The notes beneath the pieces were generated by a model, which ran no database searches, had not been told where the DNA came from, and saw only the letters and a list, made by a program, of their open reading frames with translations. From the NCBI GenBank assembly GCA_900543095.1, contig UQQD01000018.1:1-31073 (forward strand): a stretch of 31,073 nt of DNA. Direction: 5' to 3'. This document shows, piece by piece, positions 21,050-28,138 of the stretch. Position 1 is the first letter of the stretch. Each line of letters begins with the position of its first letter. Source of the DNA: an uncultured Ruminococcus sp. (GTDB lineage Bacteria > Bacillota > Clostridia > Oscillospirales > Acutalibacteraceae). A program made the position numbers and the translations under genes.

Positions 21050-22756
21050 ATGGATTTATTTACTGAAATTGCGAACAATTTGGATCAGTTCCTCTGGGGA
21101 GCACCGATGATAATAATTTTGCTCGGAACTCACCTGTATATGACCTTTCGCACAAAATTTATGCAGAGAAAAACCTTTAAGGCTATTCGCCTTTCGGTAA
21201 CAAAGGATCCCGACAGCGACGGCGACATAAGCCCGTTTCAATCGCTGACTACCGCTCTTGCTTCGACTATCGGCACGGGAAATATAGTCGGTGTAGGAAC
21301 GGCTGTTTCGCTCGGCGGAGCGGGAGCTGTGCTGTGGTGCTGGCTAACGGGTGTGTTCGGAATTGCAACAAAATACGCCGAATCGCTGATTGCCGTAAAG
21401 TACCGTGTAAAAACCAAGGACGGCAAAATGCTCGGCGGCGCAATGTATGCCATAGAACGCGGTATTCACCCCACTATCGGCGGAAAAAAGCGCAGTATGA
21501 AATGGCTTGCCGTACTGTTTGCAATATTTGCCGTTCTGGCTTCGTTCGGTATCGGCGTCGGCGTTCAGACAAACGCTATCTCAAACGTGCTTGACAACGC
21601 CTTTAACCCCTCCCTTAAATACGACCTCGGATTTATGAACGCCGATAAGCAGACCGATATAACCTTCAGCGGCTACAACAAGATATATGACGAAAATATG
21701 TGGACGGATTTTTCGGACGGCTCGGAGGACGGATATATTTACATAAACAATTCAAACGGCTGGAAGTCTCCCTGCGTTTATTACACAACAGCCGACAGTG
21801 ACGACTGGAGCGGCGTAAATATGATACAGCTCGATTCTCAGCCGAATATATATAAAGCCGAGATACCCGAAAATGCCGATAGGCTGTTTTTTGCCGACAA
21901 GGGTATTTCGCTTGTTGCGCTTATCGCAGGAATCGTTACCGCAGTAAGCATCGGACTTGTAATATTCGGCGGTATAAACGCAATTTCAAAAGTATGTGAA
22001 AAGCTTGTGCCGTTTATGGCAATACTTTATGTACTTGGCTGTATAATAATTCTGATAATTAACGGCGACGTGCTGTGGCAGACGATAACCACAATAATCA
22101 CCTCTGCATTTTCGCCGAGGTCGCTCGGCGGCGGACTGACGGGCGCAGGCATTATGCTTGCCGCACGCTACGGCGTTGCAAGAGGACTTTTCAGCAACGA
22201 ATCGGGTATGGGCTCTGCGCCGATAGTTGCTTCTGCCGCACAAACACGCAACAGTGTTAGGCAAGCTCTTGTTTCGTCAACGGGAACTTTTTGGGACACC
22301 GTGGTGGTTTGTCTTATGACGGGGCTTGTAATAGTAAGCTCCTGCATCAAAAATCCCGATATTGACACCGCAAGCATAGAGGGCGGCAGGCTGACTACAG
22401 CCGCATTTGCCCAGATACCTGTTATCGGCACGCCGATTTTGGTTGTGGGCATAGTGTTGTTTGCATACTCTACAATACTCGGCTGGTCGTATTACGGTGA
22501 AAGATGCGTTGAATATCTGTTCGGCAAAAAAGGAATGGTGCCGTATAAGCTGGCGGTGGTCGCAATTTTGTTGGTAACCCCGATAGTATCACTGGACCTT
22601 GTATGGACTTTGTCAAATATCTTTAATGCTTTAATGGCTCTTCCGAATATCTTTGCGGTCATTGTGCTTGCACCTGTTGTTGTAAAGGAAACTAACTATT
22701 ACCTCTACGGCAACCGTCTTGACGAGCGTGACAATTCACCGATTCCCGTTGTTTAA
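21050..22756 (+). CDS. alanine/glycine:cation symporter with inserted CBM26-like domain
   Basis: A 568-residue member of the AGCS family, which imports Ala or Gly with Na+ or H+. Family hallmarks are FQSLTTALASTIGTGNIVGVGTAVSLGG (about 63-90), GVFGIATKYAESLIA, RYGVARGLFSNESGMGSAPI and GTFWDTVVVCLMTGLVI. Typical members have about 450-480 residues. The excess is one insertion at about 189-284, between the helix ending QTNAISNVLDNAFN and the helix starting GISLVALIAG. Its second half reads YIYINNSNGWKSPCVYY, then DDWSGVNM, YKAEIPENADRLFFADKG, the pattern of CBM26-type starch-binding modules (YxYxxxxxGW, WxGxxM, a final F-F strand). GGAG at the end of the HAD gene acts as ribosome binding site. 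Confidence 0.9.
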   Translation: MDLFTEIANNLDQFLWGAPMIIILLGTHLYMTFRTKFMQRKTFKAIRLSVTKDPDSDGDISPFQSLTTALASTIGTGNIVGVGTAVSLGGAGAVLWCWLTGVFGIATKYAESLIAVKYRVKTKDGKMLGGAMYAIERGIHPTIGGKKRSMKWLAVLFAIFAVLASFGIGVGVQTNAISNVLDNAFNPSLKYDLGFMNADKQTDITFSGYNKIYDENMWTDFSDGSEDGYIYINNSNGWKSPCVYYTTADSDDWSGVNMIQLDSQPNIYKAEIPENADRLFFADKGISLVALIAGIVTAVSIGLVIFGGINAISKVCEKLVPFMAILYVLGCIIILIINGDVLWQTITTIITSAFSPRSLGGGLTGAGIMLAARYGVARGLFSNESGMGSAPIVASAAQTRNSVRQALVSSTGTFWDTVVVCLMTGLVIVSSCIKNPDIDTASIEGGRLTTAAFAQIPVIGTPILVVGIVLFAYSTILGWSYYGERCVEYLFGKKGMVPYKLAVVAILLVTPIVSLDLVWTLSNIFNALMALPNIFAVIVLAPVVVKETNYYLYGNRLDERDNSPIPVV

Positions 22757-22829
22757 ATCGGGAGACACTTGCATATGGATTATAAAACAGCGGTAAGCTT
22801 TGTTTTTGTATTTGTAGATTGAAGCGCTT

Positions 22830-22858
22830 TACATTTTTGACTTTTTAATGTAAAATAT
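22830..22858 (+). promoter_or_regulatory. promoter of the ABC-F gene
   Basis: TTTACA (22830-22835), a 17-bp spacer and TAAAAT (22853-22858), 29 bp before the start codon. Confidence 0.65.
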
Positions 22859-22887
22859 TAAGGAATGATTTGAAAGGAGTGTCGGCT

Positions 22888-24786
22888 TTGCCTGTATTGT
22901 CTGTTCGCAATCTGACAATGACCTTTGTGGAACGCAACCTGTTTTCGGACGTTTCGTTTGACGTTGAGCAAAGGGATAAGGTTGGATTTATCGGTGCAAA
23001 CGGAGTGGGCAAAACTACGCTTTTCAAAATTCTCAACGGCGAGCTTGCGCCGACTTCGGGCGTTGTCACCTTTGACAAAAACGCAAGAATCGGATATATG
23101 GAACAGCACGCCTGCAAAAACCCCGAGGTTGACATCTGTCACGAGCTTTTGTCGGTGTTTAATTATCTTAAAGACATTGAGGCTGAAACCAAAGCCGTTA
23201 CCGACGCAATAGATTCCAAAAGCGGCAATCTTGACAGGCTTGTGGAACGCCAGACTCGGCTTATTGAAGAATACGAGCGTTTGGGCGGTCTTACCTACAA
23301 AAGCAGAACACGCTCCGCACTTTTGGGACTGGGCTTTTCCGAAAATGAATTTGAAATGCCCGTGGGAAGCCTTAGCGGCGGACAGCGTTCAAAGCTCTGC
23401 CTTGCAAAGCTGTTGCTTTCACGCAGTAACCTGCTTTTGCTTGACGAACCGACAAACCACCTTGACATAAAATCCGTCGGCTGGCTCGAAGATTTTTTGC
23501 GTGACTTTAAGGGCGCAATGATAATCATCAGTCACGACCGATATTTTCTTGACAATGTTACAAACAAGACCATTGAGCTTGAACACAGCAAAACAATGTG
23601 CTACAAGGGCGCATATTCAGAATTTGTCAGAAAAAAAGAGGCGTATAACCTCTCGCTCAAAAATAAATATGAAAACGACCTCAAGGAAATTAAGCGTATT
23701 GAGGGCATTGTTGAACAGCAAAAACGCTGGGGGCGTGAGCGGAATTTTATAACCGCCGCAAGCAAACAAAAGGAAGCCGACAGGATAAAAGCTCAGCTTG
23801 TTGCGCCCGAAAGCGAGCTTGAAACAATGCGTATCAATTTTGAACCGAAATGCGAAAGCGGAAACGATGTTTTGATTTGCAGAGGGCTTGAAAAATCATT
23901 CGGTGAAAAACATCTTTTTAAGAATGTTGACATACACATACGAAAAGGCGAAAGAGTGTTTATCCTCGGCGAAAACGGCTGCGGAAAAACAACGCTTTTT
24001 AAAATACTGATGGGCAGATGTCCTCAGGACAGGGGCGAATATGATTTCGGAGCAAATGTTCTGACGGGTTATTTTGACCAGATGCAGCAAAATCTCGACC
24101 TTAACAAAACCGCCGTTGAGGAGGTGCAGGACGAGTTTCCGAACCTTACAAACACCGAGGCACGCTCGGCGCTTGCGGCGTTTCTTTTTAAGGGCGACGA
24201 GGTTTTTAAACCGCTTTCAAAAATGAGCGGCGGCGAAAGAGCAAGGGTATCGCTTTTGAAGCTGATGCTCAAAAAGAGCAATTTTCTGTTGTTGGACGAG
24301 CCGACAAACCACCTTGATTCGGCGTCCCGTGAGGAGCTTGAAAAAACGCTCGGCGATTACAGCGGAACAATGCTGATAATCAGTCACGACCGATACTTTA
24401 TAAACAAGCTTGCAACAAGAATACTTGTGCTTTCGCAAAGCGGCGTTAAGGAATATTTGGGCAACTACGATTATTTTGCCGAGCACGTCAAAGCCGAAGC
24501 TGAGCCGAAAGAAAGTGCGTCGGACGCAGCAAAAGAAAAGCCGAAGAATGACTACTTTTTAAAGAAACAGCAAAAAAGTGAGGAACGCAAAAGACAGACG
24601 AGGCTGAAAAAGGCCGAGGAAGAAATCGAGCGGCTTGATAAAGAGATTGAGGAAACTCAAAAGCTTTTGTCAAGCGATGAAACTGCAAGCAATTACGAAA
24701 GATTGCTGGAGCTGACAAATAAGCTCGAAGAATTGCAGATTGAGCAGGAAAAACAGTATGCAATTTGGGAGGAGCTGTCAGATTAA
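22888..24786 (+). CDS. ABC-F family ATPase (ribosome-associated)
   Basis: A 632-residue soluble protein with two ABC domains and no membrane segments. Domain 1 has Walker A GANGVGKTTL, signature LSGGQRSK and Walker B LLLLDEPTNHLD. Domain 2 has GENGCGKTTL, MSGGERAR and FLLLDEPTNHLD. Between them lies the charged linker (about 240-310), which in this family reaches the ribosomal P site. A C-terminal coiled coil (about 560-630, KKQQKSEERKRQTRLKKAEEEIERL onward) resembles Uup and YdiF. It most likely eases stalled translation; antibiotic protection cannot be excluded. The start is TTG at 22888, 8 bases after AAAGGAG; the TTG at 22870 precedes that site. Confidence 0.92.
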   Translation: MPVLSVRNLTMTFVERNLFSDVSFDVEQRDKVGFIGANGVGKTTLFKILNGELAPTSGVVTFDKNARIGYMEQHACKNPEVDICHELLSVFNYLKDIEAETKAVTDAIDSKSGNLDRLVERQTRLIEEYERLGGLTYKSRTRSALLGLGFSENEFEMPVGSLSGGQRSKLCLAKLLLSRSNLLLLDEPTNHLDIKSVGWLEDFLRDFKGAMIIISHDRYFLDNVTNKTIELEHSKTMCYKGAYSEFVRKKEAYNLSLKNKYENDLKEIKRIEGIVEQQKRWGRERNFITAASKQKEADRIKAQLVAPESELETMRINFEPKCESGNDVLICRGLEKSFGEKHLFKNVDIHIRKGERVFILGENGCGKTTLFKILMGRCPQDRGEYDFGANVLTGYFDQMQQNLDLNKTAVEEVQDEFPNLTNTEARSALAAFLFKGDEVFKPLSKMSGGERARVSLLKLMLKKSNFLLLDEPTNHLDSASREELEKTLGDYSGTMLIISHDRYFINKLATRILVLSQSGVKEYLGNYDYFAEHVKAEAEPKESASDAAKEKPKNDYFLKKQQKSEERKRQTRLKKAEEEIERLDKEIEETQKLLSSDETASNYERLLELTNKLEELQIEQEKQYAIWEELSD

Positions 24787-24793
24787 AAAAATA

Positions 24794-24811
24794 TCCGCAG
24801 AAGCCTGCGGA
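24794..24811 (+). terminator. hairpin after the ABC-F gene (weak)
   Basis: TCCGCAG pairs with CTGCGGA around AAGC, 7 bp after the stop codon. No T run follows, so it may be a processing or stabilising hairpin between the ABC-F mRNA and the tRNA. Confidence 0.4.
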
Positions 24812-24816
24812 AATAT

Positions 24817-24893
24817 CTGCCCGTGGCGCAATTGGATAACGCAACAGATTCCGATTCTGGAGATTGGGGGTTCAAATCCCTTCGGGCAGGCCA
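24817..24893 (+). tRNA. tRNA-Arg(CCG)
   Basis: The acceptor stem is a perfect 7-bp pair, CTGCCCG with CGGGCAG, followed by discriminator G and an encoded CCA. The D stem is GCG/CGC. The anticodon loop TTCCGAT gives anticodon CCG, which reads CGG. The anticodon stem ACAGA/TCTGG has four pairs and one A-G mismatch at its base. The T arm is GGGGG, TTCAAAT, CCCTT with two G-U pairs. Confidence 0.93.
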
Positions 24894-24933
24894 CAGTAAA
24901 AATGGGAGTGCGAAAGCACTCCCATTTTTACTG
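24894..24933 (+). terminator. tRNA-Arg terminator with perfect 18-bp stem
   Basis: A perfect palindrome with a GAAA tetraloop: the left arm ends GGGAGTGC and the right arm starts GCACTCCC and then runs through TTTTTACTG. It begins at the base after the CCA end of the tRNA. Confidence 0.85.
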
Positions 24934-24947
24934 CGCCTGCACAGAAT

Positions 24948-24962
24948 CCGAAGGGATTTGAA
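24948..24962 (-). repeat. reversed 15-bp copy of the tRNA-Arg T-arm
   Basis: On the minus strand TTCAAATCCCTTCGG is identical to tRNA-Arg positions 24871-24885. The copy is inverted relative to the tRNA and lies 55 bp past its end. It may be a relic of a second tRNA-derived sequence or of an integration event. Confidence 0.6.
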
Positions 24963-24975
24963 GCCGAGCGTAAGG

Positions 24976-24999
24976 AAAACAGTCCTGAGGACTGTTTTT
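24976..24999 (+). terminator. second terminator-like hairpin
   Basis: AAAACAGTCC and GGACTGTTTT form a perfect 10-bp stem with loop TGA, ending in a T run. Confidence 0.7.
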
Positions 25000-25055
25000 A
25001 GCGAGTATGCGGATGTCAAGGCGCATTGTTTAATCTTTTGTTTTTTCAAAATATC

Positions 25056-25085
25056 TTGACAATTTTGAGCGATATATAGTATAAC
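25056..25085 (+). promoter_or_regulatory. promoter of the small membrane protein gene
   Basis: TTGACA (25056-25061), an 18-bp spacer and TATAAC (25080-25085), about 83 bp before the start codon at 25169. Confidence 0.7.
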
Positions 25086-25168
25086 ATAAGTGCAAAGAAG
25101 CGTTAGCTTTTATGGAATTCAGTGGGAGATTATAACCCATCTTGCGGCAAAACGGAAGAGAGGCGAAA

Positions 25169-25516
25169 ATGAACAGCCTTTATATTTTATTTGTTTTGAT
25201 TATTCTTGTGATTATTCCTTGTATAATACGGAAAAGGAGAATCGCAGCAGTCAAACATATTTTGAATCGAAAAAAACAGAACAAGGAGAACAGCGCTATG
25301 AAAGAATTAGCAAAGAAGTTTATCGGAAAAGAGTGTATCATTTATACGATTACTTCAAATGACAGCAGCATACAGGGAATGATAAAAGAAGTTGATGACG
25401 GAGGTATGGTTATCGAGAAGAATTCGGGCGAATCGGAAATTATCAATCTTGATTTTGTCACACGCATCAGGGAGCACCCAAGAAGAAAAAACGGCAAGAA
25501 AAAGCTGTCGTATTAA
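25169..25516 (+). CDS. small membrane-anchored protein with Sm-like C-terminal part
   Basis: A 115-residue protein. Residues 4-20 form one hydrophobic helix followed by a basic stretch, so the C-terminal part should be cytoplasmic. That part (about 44-105) is beta-rich, KKFIGKECIIYTITSNDSSIQGMIKEVDDGGMVIEKNSGESEIINLDFVTRI in two portions, with the look of a small Sm-like barrel; it resembles the DUF6897 family of Clostridia, which I cannot verify. The C-terminal tail is very basic. The ATG at 25169 is preceded by AGAGGCG. It has its own promoter and a shared terminator. An internal start near MKELAKKF could give a soluble form. Confidence 0.7.
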   Translation: MNSLYILFVLIILVIIPCIIRKRRIAAVKHILNRKKQNKENSAMKELAKKFIGKECIIYTITSNDSSIQGMIKEVDDGGMVIEKNSGESEIINLDFVTRIREHPRRKNGKKKLSY

Positions 25517-25658
25517 ACTAAGTATCAACGGATATGCCGATGTAACGCTTGAGAGTAGGATAATTTATAGCTTCACTGCGGTACCTTTACACTGAAAGAA
25601 CAGCATTTTTAAATGGGCGATTGTCCGCAGGCGAATATTGTTATCATCTAAAAAATCA

Positions 25659-25694
25659 CAGGGACAGCATTTTTGCTGTCCCTGCCTGTTTTTT
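25659..25694. terminator. bidirectional terminator
   Basis: CAGGGACAGCA (25659-25669) and TGCTGTCCCTG (25674-25684) form a perfect 11-bp stem with a T4 loop. T runs lie beyond both ends when read on either strand (CCTGTTTTTT on plus, TGATTTTTT on minus). It separates the converging small membrane protein and endolysin genes. Confidence 0.88.
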
Positions 25695-25729
25695 AATAAA
25701 GCTTAATATGCTTTATTGCCGACACAAAT

Positions 25730-26869
25730 TTACGATATGGTAATCTGAAGCCTATCTATCGGTCTGCCGAAAACACCTGCGTAGCTGTCCTGACCTCCCG
25801 ATTTTTCATCGTCATACTGCCAGTCGTAGTAATTTGACGAATCGGCGGAACTTGTCCTGTACTTTGCTTTAAACACACTTCCGTTTTTTATCATGCTTTC
25901 GGGTGTGTTGTAATATATCCTGACTGCGTCAATCTCACTGCCGTTGCCTGCATACTTGTTTGTATCTGTAGTTGAATATCCTGTCACCTTCGGCAGCCAG
26001 CCGCCGCCCTTGACGTGAGCCTGATACCACACAGAACCCTCGCTTACCTTTACGGCAAAGTCGGTTATCGGATAGCCGGGCAATCCAGCGTAATCGTCCA
26101 GATTTTTAACTTCGGGCAGCCACCCATGCTTCTTTGTTCTGACGCAATAGGTCACGTTGGGGCCTGACGGCTTTTCGGGAGTTTCACCGCCGCCGCTGTC
26201 CTTTGCCCAGTTGTTCCAGCCGTACTTTTTGATTATTGCAGGATAATCGTAATAGCTTTTGTTTTTGTCAATAATGCCTACGCCCGGAATACTGTTACTC
26301 TCAATAAAGTTCACGCTTCCGCCGTACTGCCACATTCCGAGAGTTTTGCCGCTGTAATCGCAGGTTGAGTTCCACTGAGCCGCCCAAACGTCATAGCTGT
26401 TGAGCAGTGAACTGTCGTAAAGCTGATTGATAAGCCAGCTCAGCCCCGCATAAAGCATCGGATAGTAACCTGCATTTTTTATTCTGCCGAGAAAGGTTTT
26501 GCATATCTCAACAAGCTTTGCGTTGCTCGGCATACCGTGCTGAGCCTTATAACCGTCGGCATCCTCCATATCAAACGCTATAGGAAAAGTCGGCTTTTTC
26601 CCTTTTAAAAGGCGCATAGCGTGTTCCGCTTCGCTTTTTGCCTCGTCAACGGTGAGCGCATACGAATACAAATACGCTCCCCACGGCATACCGAGCCTTT
26701 CACACTTTTTCACGTTGTTTTCAAACTGACTGTCATCCTGAGATTTTATATCCGAGCCGTAGCCGCATCGTATCATCACAAAATCATAGCCTGCGTCCTT
26801 GATTTTTTGAATGTCAACATCGCCGTTTGACGACGAGATGTCAACACCCCTCTTGCCTTTATAATTCAT
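25730..26869 (-). CDS. GH25 endolysin (phage-type muramidase) with wall-binding repeats
   Basis: A 379-residue protein without a signal peptide, as for holin-dependent endolysins. The GH25 domain (about 5-205) has RGVDISSSNGDVDI with Asp10 and the catalytic pair in FDMED (Asp100, Glu102); it would cut the MurNAc-GlcNAc bond of peptidoglycan. After a Gly/Pro linker (about 215-235) the C-terminal part has two related segments, VRTKKHGWLPEV and AHVKGGGWLPKV followed by IDAVRIYY, similar to clostridial HGW-type wall-binding repeats. I chose the ATG at 26869, 6 to 7 bases after AAAGGAG; the longer frame to 27097 overlaps the holin gene out of frame. Confidence 0.9.
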   Translation of the reverse strand: MNYKGKRGVDISSSNGDVDIQKIKDAGYDFVMIRCGYGSDIKSQDDSQFENNVKKCERLGMPWGAYLYSYALTVDEAKSEAEHAMRLLKGKKPTFPIAFDMEDADGYKAQHGMPSNAKLVEICKTFLGRIKNAGYYPMLYAGLSWLINQLYDSSLLNSYDVWAAQWNSTCDYSGKTLGMWQYGGSVNFIESNSIPGVGIIDKNKSYYDYPAIIKKYGWNNWAKDSGGGETPEKPSGPNVTYCVRTKKHGWLPEVKNLDDYAGLPGYPITDFAVKVSEGSVWYQAHVKGGGWLPKVTGYSTTDTNKYAGNGSEIDAVRIYYNTPESMIKNGSVFKAKYRTSSADSSNYYDWQYDDEKSGGQDSYAGVFGRPIDRLQITIS

Positions 26870-26871
26870 AG

Positions 26872-27072
26872 TTAATCTCCTTTCAATTCGGGCAACCCCG
26901 CAACAGAAGTCAGCACCGACAAAATTCCCGCAAGCAGGCTTGCCGAGCCGACAACAGCCCACTGCACTTCGGAAAACATTGCAGTTGTGCCGATTGTGGC
27001 AACAGCAGTTTGAGCAACTGTTTTGAGTGCTCTTATTCCTGCCGCTTTTGCCCATTGCTTGTATTTTTTCAT
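26872..27072 (-). CDS. phage holin (r1t-like)
   Basis: A 66-residue protein with a basic N terminus, two hydrophobic segments (about 15-35 and 38-58) and a charged end, the layout of small class II phage holins. AVATIGTTAMFSEVQWAVVGSASLLAGILSVLTSVAG is reminiscent of the r1t holin family in two portions. It would form membrane pores that release the endolysin encoded 2 bp downstream. The ATG at 27072 is 9 bases after AAAGGA; the ATG at 27081 overlaps that site. A perfect hairpin in the leader (27092-27114) lies just before the ribosome binding site. No capsid or tail genes are in this window. Confidence 0.82.
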   Translation of the reverse strand: MKKYKQWAKAAGIRALKTVAQTAVATIGTTAMFSEVQWAVVGSASLLAGILSVLTSVAGLPELKGD

Positions 27073-27256
27073 AATTATCATCCTTTCCTGCGTACAAAGC
27101 GCAATGCGCTGTACTGCATAATATGCTTAAAAACGAAAAAAGTTTCGTTTCTTATACCCGATAAATCAAAAAAATTGCATAAAACTATGCAATAACCTTT
27201 ATTTTTTGTTCGGTTGTGGTATAATAAGTTAAACAGTACAAAAGGAGATGAATTTT
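27073..27256. promoter_or_regulatory. divergent holin/TIGR01440 control region with three palindromes
   Basis: Three perfect palindromes lie in about 100 bp: AGCGCA/TGCGCT flanked by GTAC on both sides (27092-27114); AAACGAAA and TTTCGTTT around AAAG (27131-27150); and TTGCATA and TATGCAA around AAAC (27175-27192). The last overlaps the likely holin -35 region. A plus-strand extended -10, TGGTATAAT (27217-27225), serves the TIGR01440 gene. The palindromes could be operators or leader hairpins. Confidence 0.5.
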
Positions 27257-27799
27257 GTGTACGAAGAAATTTATAATCAGGCAAAGCTTGCGGCAACCGA
27301 ACTTTGTGACGCTGCAAAGCTTAAAAAGGGAGATATAATGGTAGTCGGCTGTTCGTCAAGCGAGGTTGCGGGCGGAGTAATAGGCAAAAATTCCAGCCTT
27401 GAAACAGCACAGGCAGTGTTTAAAGGAATATATGAGGTTTTGCGGGAGCGCGGCATATACCTTGCCGCCCAGTGCTGTGAACACCTCAACAGAGCGATAA
27501 TCGTTGAGCGTGAAGCCGTGCCTAACTATGAGATTGTAAACGTGGTGCCTCAGCCAAAGGCGGGAGGCTCGTTTGCAACGACTGCATACAAAACATTTAA
27601 CGCCCCCGTTGCGCTTGAAGAAATAAAAGCCGACGCAGGACTTGACATCGGCGGAACATTAATAGGTATGCATCTGAAAAGAGTTGCCGTACCGACAAGG
27701 CTCAGTATTGACCATATCGGAAACGCAATTTTGCTTGCGGCACGCACACGTCCGAAATATATCGGCGGAAGCCGTGCGGTGTACGCAGAGGAAATTTAA
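27257..27799 (+). CDS. TIGR01440 family protein (UPF0340, YwlG-like)
   Basis: A 180-residue soluble protein matching the YwlG-like family of unknown function. Recognisable parts are GDIMVVGCSSSEVAGGVIGKNSS in two portions, LAAQCCEHLNRAIIVERE with a Cys pair, VVPQPKAGGSFATTAY, DIGGTLIGMHLKRVAVP and RTRPKYIGGSRAVY. Length is normal. I chose GTG at 27257, 9 bases after AAAGGAG; the ATG at 27248 directly abuts that site. In Bacillus the relative is near glyA and upp, here it is upstream of the trp T-box, so context adds little. Confidence 0.87.
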   Translation: MYEEIYNQAKLAATELCDAAKLKKGDIMVVGCSSSEVAGGVIGKNSSLETAQAVFKGIYEVLRERGIYLAAQCCEHLNRAIIVEREAVPNYEIVNVVPQPKAGGSFATTAYKTFNAPVALEEIKADAGLDIGGTLIGMHLKRVAVPTRLSIDHIGNAILLAARTRPKYIGGSRAVYAEEI

Positions 27800-27810
27800 A
27801 TTAAAAATCC

Positions 27811-27839
27811 TTGACAAATTAAATTCGGCGGAATATAAT
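27811..27839 (+). promoter_or_regulatory. promoter of the trpBA transcript
   Basis: Perfect TTGACA (27811-27816), 17 bp and perfect TATAAT (27834-27839). It starts 11 bp after the preceding stop codon and would initiate near 27847, at the head of the T-box leader. Confidence 0.9.
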
Positions 27840-27855
27840 GAAGTCAATAATAAAA

Positions 27856-28112
27856 AACCTATGAGCAAGAGTAGTAGGATTTTTCAAAGCTTTCAGAGAG
27901 TCGGCGGACGGTGCGAGCCGACAGCGGAGATTAATTTGAATGGACTTGTGAGGGCGGAGCAAAAGCGAAAGCGAGTAGTATCCGACGGCATCCGACCGTT
28001 ACTGCGGAGGGCATATGTCAGTATGCCGCAAAGCGGACGATTTTCGTCAATTTGGGTGGTACCGCAGAAGTTTTACAGGCTTTTGTCCCTTGGTGGGACA
28101 AAGGTCTTTTTT
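27856..28112 (+). promoter_or_regulatory. tryptophan T-box riboswitch
   Basis: A T-box leader upstream of trpB. Stem I includes GAGCAAGAGTAGTAGG, the AGAGAGTCGGCGG segment and GGTGCGAGCCGACAGC. The specifier loop reads TTGAATGGAC, in which TGG (27941-27943) is a Trp codon. The conserved T-box GGGTGGTACCGC is at 28054-28065 and would form the antiterminator. The alternative terminator follows (TTTGTCCC pairing with GGGACAAA, then T6). Uncharged tRNA-Trp would be sensed by the specifier and by the UGGN bulge and would permit read-through into trpBA. Confidence 0.93.
28080..28112 (+). terminator. T-box regulated terminator
   Basis: TTTGTCCC (28082-28089) pairs with GGGACAAA (28095-28102), followed by a T run (28107-28112). 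It is mutually exclusive with the antiterminator formed by the T-box sequence. Confidence 0.88.
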
Positions 28113-28138
28113 GTTTGTTAATTTAAAGGAGAGGTAAT

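Larger units (their letters stand above)
24787..25168. other. gap holding tRNA-Arg, terminators and a promoter
   Basis: This 382-bp stretch has no protein gene. It contains, in order, a hairpin, tRNA-Arg(CCG), an 18-bp-stem terminator, a reversed 15-bp copy of the tRNA T-arm region, a second terminator-like hairpin, and the promoter of the next gene. Frames through the tRNA are artefacts. Confidence 0.8.

Noticed and set aside
22774..22821. 15-codon frame between the symporter and ABC-F genes
   Set aside because: There is no ribosome binding site, and it is composed mainly of Val and Phe codons upstream of a promoter.
24783..25059. Open frames on both strands through tRNA-Arg (78 and 88 residues)
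   Set aside because: They translate the tRNA and its terminator; the resulting peptides are the familiar artefacts of tRNA loci and have no ribosome binding site.
26870..27097. Long N-terminal extension of the endolysin frame
   Set aside because: It overlaps the holin gene in another frame, is Cys-rich nonsense, and the internal ATG at 26869 has a strong ribosome binding site.
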